Part shown: in pieces, positions 22,176-34,668 of the stretch
How the letters are laid out: each line of letters starts with the position of its first letter
Position numbering within the stretch: the stretch's first letter is position 1
NCBI RefSeq assembly: GCF_022376445.1
Contig: NW_025954981.1
Span: forward strand, 62,001-126,000
Direction: 5' to 3'
From: Fomitopsis serialis
Lineage: Eukaryota > Basidiomycota > Agaricomycetes > Polyporales > Fomitopsidaceae
Length of the DNA stretch: 64,000 nucleotides
The notes under the pieces: model-generated
What the model was told of the DNA's origin: nothing
Seen by the model: only the letters and a program-made list of their open reading frames with translations
The model's database searches: none
Translations under genes and position numbers: made by a program

Positions 22176-24343
22176 TCAAGCCTTGACAAGCCCAACCTTC
22201 ATTGGCATCTCGGGTACGGGGCTCATGCCGACGGTCGGGTACTGGATACCAGCCACGTTCCAGAATATCTCCTTGCCAGACGGCGCGAAGGTGAAGTTCG
22301 CTAGGAGCACGGACAGGACGATCTCTGCGATAGGCGCGGCCGCGGTCAGTGTCCGGCGATCCACGTATCACAGCAAGCGCCAGAGACTCACTCATCTCCA
22401 GCTGCGAGAACTTGAACCCGATGCACGCGCGTCCGCCGCCCAAGAAGGTCATCCTGTCGCAGGACAATACATTCAGCTGACTCGCACATCACACGAGGGA
22501 GGGTCGCGCCGGCTCACAGGTGCGAGTACACGCCGGGGATGTGCGCCTCCTTCACGACCTCGGGCAGGGGGTTCAGCCAGCGCTCGGGCTTCCACTCCGC
22601 GGCGTCGGGGCCCCACAGTGCCGGGTTGCGGTTCGACGCGAGGATGCCGATGTGGACGACCGTGCCTTCGGGCACGGGAACCTCGTTGATAAGCGTACCG
22701 TCGACGCCGCGGATCGGTGCTGAGAGGGGCATCACGATGTCCTCGCGCGTCTTCCGGATCAAGTATGGGACGGGTGCGTATCTGCGGCAGGACATCAGCC
22801 TCATGCGCCCCCTATCGCAAAAGAGGCGCGACGCACAGACGGAGGGTTTCACGGCAGATGGCGTCCATGTAGGGCAGCTCGACGAGGACGTCGTACGGGA
22901 TCTCGGGGCCGTGCTCGCGGACGGCCTCGAGGACTTCTTCACGGAGCTTGTTTTGGACGTCCGGGTGCTTGGAGAGAAGATCGAGTGTGCGTGCGAGCGC
23001 GTTCGAGGTCGTGTCCATGCCGGCGAAGATAAACGTGCTGCATGCAAGGTCAGTGCTCAGACAGCCGCCAGACACAAACAATGGGAAGACATACGCCATC
23101 TGCCCGAGCAGCTCGTCCTCAGGCAGCTTGTCTTCCTCCGAAGCACTCATGTTCGCTTGCACTGCAGCGAGCTGTCAGCGCGGTCGCGTCCGCGTACATG
23201 GGTGTCGTAGGTGCTCACTGAGTTTGCTCATGATGTCCTTGCCCTCACCGATCTGATGCGTGACGGCCTCGTCTCCCTCGCGCATCGCCCGCTTCTTCTC
23301 CTCGAAGATGATGCGCGAGTGGTTCTGGATCTCGTCAGATATCTGCTTCGCGCGTCTGAGCTTCGCGCTCGGGATGAGGTCAATCATTTTGCGCTGGAAG
23401 GCCGGGGAGCCAATCTTCGTAGCGAGAGGGAGGAGAGGACGGAAGAGACGGAGAGGGAAGGTAGTCGGGCTGCGAATTACACGAAAGATGAGCCAGAGTG
23501 AGACTTGGAAGCGCATGACCGGACGCACACAATAGCCTTGACGGCGGTGCCCAGATTGTGGTCCACCGTGTCCTTGACGAGTGGGTCAAAGGACCATCCT
23601 AGGCCAGCCTGACCGACGAGCTCAAGTGCGGTGCGGCCCATCCAGTCAAGGATGTCAATTTCGTCTTGGCCGGCCTTGACCCGCACGGTAATGGCTTCCT
23701 GGAGCTTGCTCGTTATGCTATAGAATATGGGGAGCATGTGTCGCATGTGCGCGATGGAGAACACGGGATTCAAGAGCCGACGTTGTTTGCGGTGACGTTC
23801 GCCAAGGGTAGCGAGCAGACCGTCGCCTAGCATGCAGTGCATCGAGCTGATAACGGACAGTGATGAGACCTCGTTTGTAGGATAAGAGGTGAGCGTACTT
23901 ACGCAAGGAACTCGGGAGCCTCCTCATATATGTATTGATCCTTGACGATGATGCTAGAGAGAGCGGCAGGATCGAATACGAAGAGCTGCCTGGTCTTTGT
24001 TCAAGGTAAGAAATCCGCTCGCATAAATGGAAATCAGGCATGCCGTACCCCCAACGAGCCATATAGTTTCAAGACAGGCCCGTAGTTGAGGCCTATCTCA
24101 TAGTTGAAGTCCCAACCAGCACGATTAAAGAGTTGCCCCAGGTTCCCTGTCATGATTCGGTGTAAAGGTCATCATTTGTTGGGATAGAACACATTCATAG
24201 GTACCATTGAGCCAATGGCCTGACGGGGGACCAGGGATGTTGTCGAGGGGCGAGCGGCCGAAGTAGTTCTTCAAAACATTGAAGAGCACGTATGCCGTAC
24301 CAAGAAGCGCGACAACGCGCAGGACACTGAAAAGAAGACCCAT
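22176..24343 (-). CDS. Cytochrome P450 monooxygenase
   Basis: Multi-exon minus-strand gene from ATG 24343 (MGLLFSVLRVVALLGTAYV, an N-terminal membrane anchor) to the stop at 22176. A proline-rich hinge IPGPPSGHWLNG follows. Then come the C-helix region GERHRKQRRLLNPVFS, the I-helix oxygen-binding motif FIFAGMDTTSNALA, the K-helix ExxR in CRETLRLYAPVP, the PERF-type WKPERWLNP, and the heme-ligand motif FLGGGRACIG with Cys, then FKFSQLEM. All catalytic hallmarks are intact and in order. It is a microsomal class II P450 that would need the cytochrome P450 reductase. Basidiomycetes carry more than 100 P450s; similarity recalls CYP5144/CYP5150-type families but I cannot assign one. DAP1, an activator of P450s, lies 4 kb away, probably by chance. 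Confidence 0.93.
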
Positions 24344-24438
24344 TCTGTCAACTGGAAGTGAAGAAAAGAAAGAGAGACGGCAGTAGACCAGAACGAGGAG
24401 GTTGGTAGGGACTCGGAGCGTATGGGTCAGGTGGCGGT

Positions 24439-24446
24439 ATATATAC
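24439..24446 (-). promoter_or_regulatory. TATA box of the P450 gene
   Basis: TATATATA about 100 nt upstream of the start codon, in an otherwise GC-rich promoter. Confidence 0.5.
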
Positions 24447-24449
24447 CTG

Positions 24450-27065
24450 GCCGGGGGGAGAGGGAATCACGGTCGGCGAGTCCATGTTGTATAGCCAATT
24501 TTGTACGATCACGGCTTGCTTGGTCTCCAGATTACCGTTGCTTCGGCACATCGGACGAACACATCATGCTGTCCAATCCCGGGGTGGCAGTCTGTCTGAG
24601 ACCTCCTCCCGGCCTCCTCCATCCTGGGCATGGAACCGGTTTGTGCCATCAGAGTCGCCTCAGCGACATATCGCGTCAGTACGCACGATGCACGAGGGTC
24701 AACCATGGCACCTGCTGCTACGATATGGCCGCCAACGCCGTCAAGTCGCGTCCCGACTGGCAAGTAGGCTGACTGTAGAGGGATGACTGGAGATTGCAGG
24801 CGAGCCGATGAGATCGAACCGACACGCGTCGCGAACCAGCATGCCCGAGACACTCGGTCAGAACCGCGACGGTCGGGATATCACCTGTACCTGGCTACTA
24901 CTTGGCTACTGAACTTTGAACCCGACGGCAAGGCAGCAAATAGCAAAGCCCAGCTGAAAATGTATGGCAGACATCAGGTGTGTTCTGTATGCATGCCAGC
25001 GACTGCCTAACGTGTGGTACGGTACGACAGAACGAGACATTCAACATCAGTAGAATTGTCCGGGATGTCGTTTCTGCCCATCGGGGCCAGAGGCACGTCG
25101 ATGTGAGTGCAGAATCCTGCATGTCTACGCAGCTCCAACAACGCAGTCAATTCGCGAGAGTCATGCATGCAGCATCAGTACCCGGTGTTAAGTCGTGAGT
25201 CAACGTATACTGCCATTCTACGATGGAAATTAGTCTGACCATCTCGTCGGACAACGCGCAACCTAATATCCATTCCACTCGGCATTCCGAGTCTGTCACT
25301 CCCAATAGTCCTCAGTGCGAAGGACAGTGGCTGGTCATGCGGCCGGTCGAGAACACTCGAACCGTATCGTTACTCCGTCGCTCCGCTATTCAGTTCAGCT
25401 TCGGATTGGCCAACCTTCACATGTGCATCTGATGGGGTTTATCTCCCGCACGGCGATTCAGCTGCCCGAACCGTCGTGCTGTAGGTGAGCTCTGAGCCTC
25501 CCGATCTCGCCGGGCCTCGTGAAACGTGCTGAAATGTATAGTGCACCTCTGGGACATCGTGCATCGAGCGTCACAATATAGGTTAATCTCCATCTGCTTG
25601 CATAGCACCTCATAGCACTCGCCAGGTCTCATGAAGCGTAGTTCCCAGGCTTACTCAGGCTTTCTCCGAGATCTCGGACTCCAGAGATTCACAGGCAGGG
25701 ACCGCATAGATTTGATCCGAGCCAGTCTGTCGTTGAGCTGCACATACAGCAAGTGCCATGTATACGTACGCCAGGGTAAGCCTCTGATCTGCACGCTTCC
25801 ATCGCTCATAGCAGGTGTAACGCAAGTCGCATCGCCGGGTTGGGAGCCTGTCAGCGCCATGACCTTGCTCCCAACGGCGGAGAAGAATCCGTGACCCTGG
25901 CATTCGACATTATTAGCGAGTGCTGGGGAACGAAGCGGGCATAGCTCGGTGCAGGTGCCGCCTGACTGACGACGCTTTGGGCTGGCGATGTGATAACGAA
26001 CTGCCCATTCCCTCGAGAAGCAAGGCTGCGGATCCTCCCCTATCCTCCCGCGCTCGGCGCTAATTTGAATCCTACGAAAAGAGCTGCCTCGCTGGTGCAG
26101 ACGCACCGAACCCCCGCGCTGAAGTACATCTGAAGTGACAGCGCATCTGGTTTCCTCAGCGCTCTTTGTCTGTGCGTTGCGCTGTCGTCAACCTGTCTGT
26201 CCGCCTCTCTCTTTCCTGCCTTTCCTGCCTTTGCTATTCGTTGACGCTGGGTGTGTAATGTAGAACCGTCGTATGCCATGGTAGGTCTCTGTTCGAAATT
26301 ATCAATACGCGTCACTCAAGGCTTCCTTAGATGCCTTTCGGAGAATGAGCTCTGTCAGCTCTTGGCGCAAGCAAAGAGGATGGTCAGCTCCTATAACTGG
26401 CTCGAGTCTGTTGGAAAGAGTCGGTGAGCACAGAGTAAGGCTGGTACGAGTCGATTGCACCGCGTGCGCAAGATCTTGGGTTGCATCGGTGCCTTCGGGA
26501 CGTGATTTGGGTGACTCACTCCTCGTGCGACAGCTGGACGGCACGCAAACGTTCGGTTCGCAGAATGACGCAACACTAGTGAAGACATATCTCCATCGCT
26601 CATTCAACGGTTCGGGATGCTCGTGGGTCCGAAGAGGCAGCTCCAGCGTGACAACGCATTCCAGATGAATCGACGACGGAGGAAAATTACAGGGACTATG
26701 ACTGAGATCCCCTACCCCGCTCCGTCCAATTTCACAGCGTCTCTACTAGGTGTCAATCGTGACGTCGGTCTCGTCGGTGGGTCTAACAAACTCTACGCGT
26801 ACACTCGGCATATCTCGCTGTGATTTCGAATCTCGTTGCCGGAGCAAACGTAAAGAAGGGGTACTGCGCCGTGAGTAAGTAGTTCAGTCCCGAGCCTGAG
26901 TCATACAACGCACCTGCGGTCGCCTATAAACGAAGTTAGCGCTCCAGCGCTCAGATTACTCGAACTCGTACGAAAAGAGCCTACTCACTGGTGAGCATAC
27001 ATGACACCCCCCATATCCTCGTTGCATTCAGTCTTCGCTGACATCTTGTTTTGAGATTGCCCCGC
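24450..27065. other. Gene-poor 2.6 kb
   Basis: Open frames up to 151 codons (25651-26106 minus) lack motifs. Short similar stretches near 26075 and 26975 (ACGAAAAGAGC...CTGGTG) hint at another diverged repeat. No gene supported. Confidence 0.35.
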
Positions 27066-27131
27066 CTTCGTGCTCCGTTGGATCATCTATCTCTACTTTG
27101 ATCTTCTCTGGTTCAAACACTTCATTGGCAT

Positions 27132-27590
27132 CGCCTGCAGTGATGGATGTCGCCCCTGCTGCTCTCCGGATGCAGCACATCGACGGAATATTACCGATAG
27201 CTTTAGTGAGTCAGATTTCGCCGGTTTTCTTCCCTTTGTCAATGACAGTCTACTTGCAGGTTCTCTCGATGTTGTAACAGGTGCACGCCGCTCATCCGTA
27301 ATACAGTATATACCCTCTTCCGCAGTCTCGAGACTGTCAACGAGGAGCGGCTCTGCGAAGCTCTCCGACATCCCGAACCCACTGGTGGAGACCTTCGGTA
27401 GGTATTTCACAACGTTCCTGTGGACACTGATACAGCACCGGGACTTTGAGCGATGCACAATCGCTGTGAAACGGCAGCAGGCACGGGTCCGCTTGGGCTC
27501 AGAAGTATTTGTGTCGCTCGAGTGCTATGATGTCATGTCCCTCGATATTCTGATGATTGAACGTTTGAACCTGAACGTTGCCTGAACTCA
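27132..27590 (+). pseudogene. Possible fragment of a BAHD-like transferase gene
   Basis: Spliced reading from ATG about 27142 gives APAALRMQHIDGILPIAL, then VLSMFLETVNEERLCEALRH after two intron-like sequences (27209-27258 ending CTTGCAG, then GTAACAG...CGCAG). This recalls the start of fungal trichothecene-acetyltransferase/BAHD-like proteins, where a DG near the N terminus is followed by a hydrophobic strand and a helix. No HxxxD or DFGWG motif follows, and the next 300 nt do not continue the family. If real, it is a short 5' remnant. Weak call. Confidence 0.2.
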
Positions 27591-27599
27591 GATGCCTAA

Positions 27600-28167
27600 A
27601 CATCTACTCGATCTCGTGCTGCTGATCAAGCTGTCAATGCGTGCATGAAATCGAAATAATATCCCGCCTCGAAGTCAAGAGGAAGACACGAGAATAAATA
27701 TCCCATAAATACGACCCCAAAGTACGACCACAGTACAAGCTCAGTGCGCGACCATGCAGAATACACATTCACAGTATACAAATCTAGATCCATGTCCCGA
27801 AGTCCGTGTCCGAGTATGCCGATATAGGACTCGCTATGCAAGACCGAGAAACCCAAAAGATGAGACAGATACCACGAATAGTAAAGAGTAGAGGAAACTA
27901 AGAAAGGGGAAGGGATTGCAAGCCAGACTCGCGGAATGCCCCTCCGCTCGCCTGACCCGCCCCGATGATCGACGAACCTCAGAACACGCGGGGGCATCGG
28001 TGCTCTGAGGCTCGCCGGCCAACGGATCCCAGTATAGTAGTGCAAGAAAGAACAGAAGGAACCCGGAGGAGAACCAAAACCCGAGGAGACTACCACGCTA
28101 CATGAACCCTAGAGAAATATCGATACAGATAGATTGAGTGATGAAGAGCGATGCTGTATGCGGATGG
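27600..28167. other. 3' flank of the following minus-strand gene
   Basis: About 570 nt downstream of the stop at 28168. An open frame of 156 codons on the minus strand (27626-28096) has no motif and is probably accidental or 3' UTR. Confidence 0.35.
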
Positions 28168-29401
28168 TCAGATAGACGAGTGTAGCTGAGGGATGAAGGG
28201 ACGTACCGGAGGCTCAGGCGCCCCGCTTCTTGCCCTTCGACTCTTCGAGGCCTTCTTCTGGCCACGGCCGCTCTGACGATGGCCGGAGGTGGACGCGCGC
28301 GCGTTGCGGCTCCAGGCGTGGGCAGGCTTCACGTCCGCCATCTCAGGCTTCAGATCCTAGGCTGCCGTCAGCATGCCGACCAGCAAGGGTACGGACAATG
28401 AAAACACACCTCGTCTGGCGAGCCCTCGACCATGGCGTACTTGGCTGCTGAGATAACAACTAGAGACTATCCGGCACGTCAGCGACGGAAGAGCAATAGG
28501 TGAATCGGGGAGACGTACCATCCACTTTCCGTCCTTCGTCGTGACAAAGATCTTCCCGTTCGAGTCCCACGGGATGGTCTGACCGTTGGCGATACTCGGG
28601 AAGAGTCGAGTGAAGCAGCGTCCGATGAATGGGAAGACTTGCGCTTCGACGACGTTGTGAGGGTCGTGAGCAATCATCGCGGCCAAGATATGGACCCCGA
28701 TAATTAAAGAGAGGAGCATGACGGTACGAAGCATGTCCTCCGCAGACTTCGAGTTGGCGGGCCATTCGCGAATGAACTTGACACGGATGTCGCCGGCGGC
28801 GATGGTCGCGTGGTCGTCGTTCGTGGGCGAAGGTGCATCGCGAAGAGAGGAGCAGATGATGCAGGGGGCGAGGATGATGTCCGTAGTACCGGTGTATCCG
28901 CTTGGTGTCTTACGCGCCTCAGGTAGCGCTCCAGAGCCAGGCGACTTCCAGGGTCGATGTAACCGATGTCGATGTTGGTCGTACCGTTCACGAAGGAGAG
29001 GCCCGAGGACCAGTCTTCGTCGGAGGGGGCGAGTTGACCGCTGTACCACGAGCGGGGTTAACGGGCGGAACATTATTCTGAGAAACAGACACGTACCTTC
29101 GCCACGTCCTGGTGAAAGTACCGTCCCAACCCGTGTTGAGCGAACTGTCCTTGATGCTGAGCAACGTGTGTACGAATCTGCCGTAAACATTAATGTTAGT
29201 ATACTTGGGTGCGATAGGGATGGACTGGACGTACCCGACAGGGTTGAAGAATGCGTCGGCAGTCTTTCCCCATACAGCGCAGGCCTTGTCGACGCCAAGG
29301 GGAGGCTTGAAGGGCGGGGGGGTCCCGTCTTCGGGGCAGTGACCGCTGAGGAGGGTGCCGACGCCGACAGAGACCTCTGCAAACAGCTTGAGGAAGCGCA
29401 T
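28168..29401 (-). CDS. Unrecognised protein with one membrane segment
   Basis: Multi-exon minus-strand gene from ATG 29401 (MRFLKLFAEVSVGVGTLLSG). Exons give DKACAVWGKTADAFFNPVGY, FVHTLLSIKDSSLNTGWDGT, LAPSDEDWSSGLSFVNGTTN, TDIILAPCIICSSL, then a hydrophobic stretch MLLSLIIGVHILAAMIAH. After it come VVEAQVFPFIGRCFTRLFPS, IPWDSNGKIFVTTKDGKWM, VVISAAKYAMVEGSPDE and a basic C-terminal tail GQKKASKSRRARSG. The tail is lysine/arginine-rich and probably cytosolic. Introns are short and the frame is kept. I do not recognise the family; it may be restricted to basidiomycetes. The exact C terminus is uncertain: a GTACGT after PEPP could be a further donor. Confidence 0.6.
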
Positions 29402-29501
29402 GGCGAGAGAATAAGAGAGTGAGCTTGAGAAGAGTAAGAGGCTGAGCGAGAGGCGAGGTGCGAGGGACCGCTGGTGGGGGGAAGATAGGGTGGGGGCAGC
29501 T

Positions 29502-29536
29502 GTATTTATACGCCGCGGGGGGCGGCCGTATTTATA
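29502..29536 (-). promoter_or_regulatory. Two TATA boxes 26 bp apart
   Basis: TATAAATAC occurs twice on the minus strand (29502-29510 and 29528-29536), each embedded in GC-rich DNA, 101 and 127 nt upstream of the ATG at 29401. Confidence 0.5.
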
Positions 29537-29539
29537 CCG

Positions 29540-30117
29540 CCGCGCGGGGCGCGTTGTTTGCGTGTTATTTGTCGCATTCAACGCGATTAAGGTTTGCATT
29601 CAACAAAGTCACGTTAGTGAACAAGTGAAGAGTGAAGATAGAGTGGTTTCCTAATCGGGTGGATGGGGTCGTTCGTTTTGCGGGTTGTCTCCTCCCACCA
29701 CCTTCCTCTGCACTCACAACGAGCAGTACATCATATATAGCACCTAGCTAGCACTTGCGACGCGCGTTGAATCTCTGGCAGTGAGAATTGGCTTGAACAG
29801 CGCATATATGCGCAGCCAAGAGCGGACTTCAGTTATGAAAATCGGGAACAGCGAAGACGGGACCCGTGTTCTAGCCAATAACCCGTACGGTTCATGTCCC
29901 TAAATGTAGAGACCATCAGCAAGCTTCGCGCACGACAGATGGAAAGATACTGACGGTACGTTCTTCGTTCTCTCAACCTCTGCCCACCAGTCTTAATTGT
30001 TCTTTTGCCAGTCGCATGCCGGAGCCGAGGCGCATTTCGTAGGACGCCCTCATGCAATGTTGGATTCATGTCACGAATCCGACCAACCTTTCACCGCAGA
30101 GTGGAGGAGGAGTCTAT
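29540..30117. other. Intergenic; no gene recognised
   Basis: Upstream of the minus-strand gene ending at 29401; nothing recognised beyond the TATA boxes. Confidence 0.4.
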
Positions 30118-30119
30118 AC

Positions 30120-30800
30120 AGTGAGTGACGGATGATGGCGGGAGCAAACTTGGTCTGGCAAAAGGCTCACGCGCCCAGTTCAGTAAAGATGTGATCTTCA
30201 GCGCTCGTTGCCTCGAGGCCGCCAGCGTCGTCCAGCGCTCATGCTCGACTGTCATCGCGGCCAACTTGCCGCGCAAGTTACTTATTGCATTGCCAGCGAA
30301 GCATGGTGACTACGATGACGGGCTGAAAACACTCGGATCCAACTCACTTCAGGTACCTCTCCTTCTCAGTGTTCTTGCCGGTCATCGCTCCGAGTCGTAT
30401 TGAGCGACAAAATGGTCTTCAAGGTCACGGATCGGCTCACCACTGGTCTGCATCGCGTCCACGGTCTATTGATTTCGAGAGATCGCAACAGACGGGTAGG
30501 CATGAGGGAATGGATCTATGGGCGCAGGATGGATGAAGAATAAATCAGGTGCGTCGTCACGGAACTTATTTTCCGAGGACACACCTCCAGATGCTGCAGA
30601 CGGTGCTATGACTGGCATCGTATGCCTGCTCTGTGCCTACCGAAGGACCACAGTACTCCCTGTCTGTACAAATCGCTAGGTTTTGGAGGGAACCTTTGCG
30701 TCGGCAATGCAAATTGAGCTTTCCCTGCGGAACTGCCATGGCCTTCTAGCCGGCAGTCGCCAACAGAGGAGCTGTCCATGTTCATACTCGAACACAGCTA
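30120..30800 (+). repeat. Diverged dispersed repeat, copy 2
   Basis: Partner of 20965-21660, same orientation, many indels. Blocks line up in the same order (GATGTGATCTTCAGCGCT, GCTCATGCTCGACTGTCATC, CATTGCCAG, ACTCGGATCC, TCAGGTGCGTCGTC, CTGGCATCGTA). No terminal repeats or coding frame seen. Confidence 0.6.
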
Positions 30801-31450
30801 ATGTGGCTGTTTCGTGCATTTGGCTCATCTGTATATCCCAGCTTCGTGCGCTATAGCACCGAGTCAGGTGCAGTAGCTTTGCTACGGCGCGTGTCCCAAA
30901 ACATGGCTACTCGAACGTCGTCGCGGCTCGTCGACATGTGTTGAACACGGTACAAGAGCGTGCTGGTTTGACGCTAGCTATATACACGATGAGTCTGATT
31001 TTGTCTTGCTGCTCGATGGCTTCATTCACCGACTGTGTACGCTACAGAGCATCTTCGCGTGCACGAGGCAATTATGAAGCGCCCTCTCTCACGCCGCCCA
31101 GAGAATGATTGCGGAGGAGGCAGTCTCAAATGGAACATCAATGCGACTGCTTCGCCCCCGCACTCGAGACGATGATCGGTTTCTTGTCCCCTGTAAACGC
31201 GCGGCCTTTTTCCGTCTCAAATCTTGGTTGGCAGCGGGTGGTTGCGCGCCTCCATTCGGTTGGTTCTCTTACATGTGCGGTCGGTCGATGCGGTCTAGTC
31301 TGTAGCTAATGAATTGGGATGCCGTTATGTGGTGTGCGTCTGTGGCGTGATGTTCCGATCTTCACTGTCTAGACTGACAGATGTGCGATGTTGCTCGAGG
31401 CAGTGCCGGTCAGAAGCAGAATCATCACATCTCTACGATATACGTGGACT
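30801..31450. other. Intergenic; no gene recognised
   Basis: About 650 nt ahead of the epoxide hydrolase promoter; no coding pattern with family motifs. Confidence 0.35.
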
Positions 31451-31455
31451 GCACC

Positions 31456-31461
31456 TATATA
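31456..31461 (+). promoter_or_regulatory. TATA box of the epoxide hydrolase gene
   Basis: TATATA 62 nt upstream of the ATG at 31523. Confidence 0.45.
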
Positions 31462-31522
31462 GGCTTCACGCCATGCAGATTCCTGTATTGTGTCCCCTCA
31501 CTGATCGGTCCCCGCGATCACC

Positions 31523-32777
31523 ATGGAACGATCCCAGTACAAGACTGTTACGACCAAACGTGGTCTCAAATACAGCTACGCGTCCATTCCCGCTGAAGGC
31601 ACCCCGAGGGACACCCTCCTCTTCGTACATGGCTTCCCCTCAACTTCGTACGACTGGCGGAACCAGGTCGACTCCTTCAAGAAGGCGGGCTTCGCACTGA
31701 TCGTCCCCGATTTGCTGGGAACGGGCGAGACGGATAAGCCGACGGACGCTGCGCTGTTCAAGTTCAGTGCGATGGCGGCCGATGTCGTTGATATCCTTGA
31801 CGCTGAGAACGTGGGCGAGGTCATTGTGATTGGTCACGACTGGTTCGCAGCTTCCGCCATCCATCTCATGACCCATACTGGTGAGCTGATGATGGGACTG
31901 CAGGGGTAGTGTTCTGGCGTCGCGCCTTGCGAGCTACTATCCGGAGCGCTTCAAGGCATACGCCTTCTTCGCTGTAGGGTACTCCCCAACGTCTGCCGAT
32001 TTCGATTATGAGGCGGTTCTGGCGTTGATCAAACAGTTTATCGGATATGAGACGTACGGATACTGGCAGTGCGCATCGTTCAGACACCACTTCTGCTTGG
32101 TTATGGCTGACAAGGTTCAGGTTCTTCTGCGAGGATGGCGCCGACAAGGTCATCGAGGACCATGTAAGCCTGCGTTGTTATTGCGGCAATCAACCACTGA
32201 TTGCGGGTCTTGGATAGTTGGAGTCGTTCGTCAGCCTGCTGTATCCGTCTGACCCTGCAATATGGAAGACGGACATGGGCCCCCGAGGGACAGCGAAGGC
32301 GTGGCTGCTGAGCGACAAGAAGACGCCTTTGCCGTCTTACCTCCGTGACGAGGTGAAGATACTCTGGTATCTCCCCGCCATATGTTGCTCACCCTTGTAC
32401 CAGGACGTGAAGCACATCACCGATCTCATCAAGAAATATGGAATCCGCTCTTCCCTCAATTGGTACAAGAGCTACATCGATGGGATAGCTGAGGAAGACA
32501 AAGGTATGCTAATTTAGCAGGCTCATATTTCTGCGGGATCTGACTGTTTGCAGGTATACCAGCAGCGAATCAGACCATCACCAAACCGGTGTTGTACGGC
32601 GCCTGCCAGAAGGATTTTGTGTGCACCCCCGGGCTGTTTGTTCCTACGATGCAAAAGGTTTGCACCAACTTGACGATCAAAGAATACGACACCGGGCACT
32701 GGGTCCAGTTGGAGGCGACGGAGAAGGTCAACGCTGACCTCCTGGAGTGGATCGACGGATTCACGGAGAAAGTGTGA
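31523..32777 (+). CDS. Epoxide hydrolase, alpha/beta-hydrolase fold
   Basis: Spliced plus-strand gene starting MERSQYKTVTTKRGLKYSY with a good start context (ATCACCATGG). Visible motifs are the HGFPSTSYDWRNQ oxyanion-hole loop; the nucleophile elbow GHDWG, which appears only when the intron with GT at 31841 and AG at 31911 is removed, continuing SVLASRLASYYPERF; a cap-domain helix with NWYKSY; and the catalytic histidine in TGHWVQLEATEKV. The nucleophile is Asp, as in soluble epoxide hydrolases, which open epoxides to vicinal diols through an ester intermediate. The stop is at 32777. About 330 residues, normal for fungal members. Substrate unknown. The strand is shared with no functionally related neighbour. 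Confidence 0.92.
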
Positions 32778-34185
32778 AACGAGCACAGCGGTTGACATCG
32801 CTCTTATCGTGGTCAAATTTCATTACGAACGAAGTAAGCTGTTATCAATGCAGTTGTCTGTAGCTTCGCCGCACAGTCAATCACGTCGAGCGGCCCCCGG
32901 CCTGCCCATTGTGGTGAGCGCGACTTCATCCCTGTGCTTACCTCTGCAGAGAACGCCTCGATGTTTGAAGGTCGATCGCAAGCAAGGTCTGACCCCCAGA
33001 GGAAACCGCGGAATCGCCCATTGCCCACTCCGTCGAGCTAGGTGTGCGATCCAAACACGAATACCAAGCTACTGAGAGATAGGCCATGCGGACCTGAACA
33101 GACAAGTACGCCAAGAGGGTCGAGCCTCGTTATTATCGCTCCGCGGAACTGCAGAGAACAAGGGCGTCGCAACCCATGATGATGGAGAGGACCGCCCACA
33201 GTGTGGTCCGTGCTTCGGTCGGTGTGCTGATCATCGATAAGGCAGAACGCACAAGGTGATGGCCCAATCAAGCACAAGGGCTGAGCTCGAAATGGCGGAC
33301 AATAGGTGCGGCTGACTGTTTGTCAGGACCAAACATGGACCCACACGGAGGCGTACTATAAGGAGCGGGGTGGACGCGACTTCGTCCCCCATCGCTCTTG
33401 CCTTCCGACCACCATGTCGGACGCACCCTAGCCTGCTGTCTGCCGTCATCGTCCAGTCGGCTTTCGCGCCTATCCTGTCGATGGATGGTCGGCCCCGGCT
33501 ACGATGCGCCACACCTTGAACTGAGGGCCGGGTCCGGAGCACCAGCAGCCTAGGTACGTTCAATTGTCGATGCATGTGGTTGATGAGTTTACCGACATGA
33601 CCCGCACCGTTGTAAGTTCTTCCAGTTTGCCACCGCACGACGCCACACCTCTTTGTGCGACCATCAGTGTGTGGCCTTCCTAGGTGTCAGCCACAAAGTA
33701 AGTCGGCGTCGAAGCTCATGACGTAGTACACGCGACTGACCGCGGTGACAGATATTGTGCGTCAAGACTGTGTGCGTCAAGACCTGTGATCAACATGCGT
33801 GCCTCAAGACTATGCGACTTATGACCGACCTATGCAACAATAAATCCTTCACGGGTTCAACGAATTATGCCAGACGACGGCTCAAAGTCCCGCAAGGGCA
33901 CACCCGTACGTTGCACATCTGGTGATGGGACCGTCCAGTCTACCGTCGTCCGCACAATAGCGGCGACGTAGGCCCAGCTACTCGCGTCGTCGGTAGCTGG
34001 AAGCAGCTGTACTGCAGACGTGCACCAAGGGTCAGGAGTGTCGCGAATACGCGCCTCCGCAGGGACACGGTGCACGGACTCTGTACGGGGACCGTTCCGC
34101 CGTTGACTGGTCCGAGACCCGACGCGTCGTCGGTAGACCACGAGGCTAGCCAGTTGTGGCGTGCGGGTGGGACGACGTGGCTCAG

Positions 34186-34237
34186 GTGAGCATCCACTGT
34201 CACCACGGCTCCAGGCATTGGCTGACCTTCATTGCAG
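34186..34237 (+). other. Intron-like unit 1 in retroelement copy B
   Basis: 52 nt, donor GTGAGC, branch GGCTGAC, acceptor CTTCATTGCAG. The equivalent sequence in copy A (minus strand, about 8220-8275) keeps the same signals. Confidence 0.6.
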
Positions 34238-34614
34238 GCCACGTCCCGACGTCGAGGATCCAATTGGTCCGCGGCGAGCGCATATCAAACCCTCTACCGC
34301 CCATTGGGCACTAACAACCCTGGTACGTCGTATTTGCGCGAACGGGTCCAGCCTCCGGTCTGAGGTGGTCCATGCTGTGGCATGGGCTTCCGGAGGCACC
34401 GTACCGACGACGCCGTGCATCAGCGGAGACGGGGCATTGCGCTCACTGTCGACGAGATTATGCCGGGTCACTATGTCGAACATGTACGGGGACGTCCTCG
34501 CCGCCGGTGCACGCCCGCTTCGTCGGACTACCGTTGCTGGCTAGCGCATGACGGTCATGGGGAGGGGCGCCGCTCGTGAAATGACATGAGCGGCGCTCCT
34601 GGCGAGGGTGCAAT

Positions 34615-34668
34615 GTGAGTCTTCGTCGCGGAGCCGCGGTAGACTATCGCTGACCTTCTTTCTCGCAG
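34615..34668 (+). other. Intron-like unit 2 in retroelement copy B
   Basis: 54 nt, donor GTGAGT, branch CGCTGAC, acceptor CTTCTTTCTCGCAG. Conserved in copy A. Confidence 0.6.

Noticed and set aside
31523..31909. Direct reading of the epoxide hydrolase first frame to 31909
   Set aside because: It continues into an intron (GHDWFAAS...); splicing gives the expected GHDWGS nucleophile motif.
11536..32777. Secondary-metabolite gene cluster (transporter, P450, epoxide hydrolase)
   Set aside because: Genes are far apart, separated by housekeeping genes and repeats, and no backbone synthase (PKS, NRPS, terpene synthase) is present.
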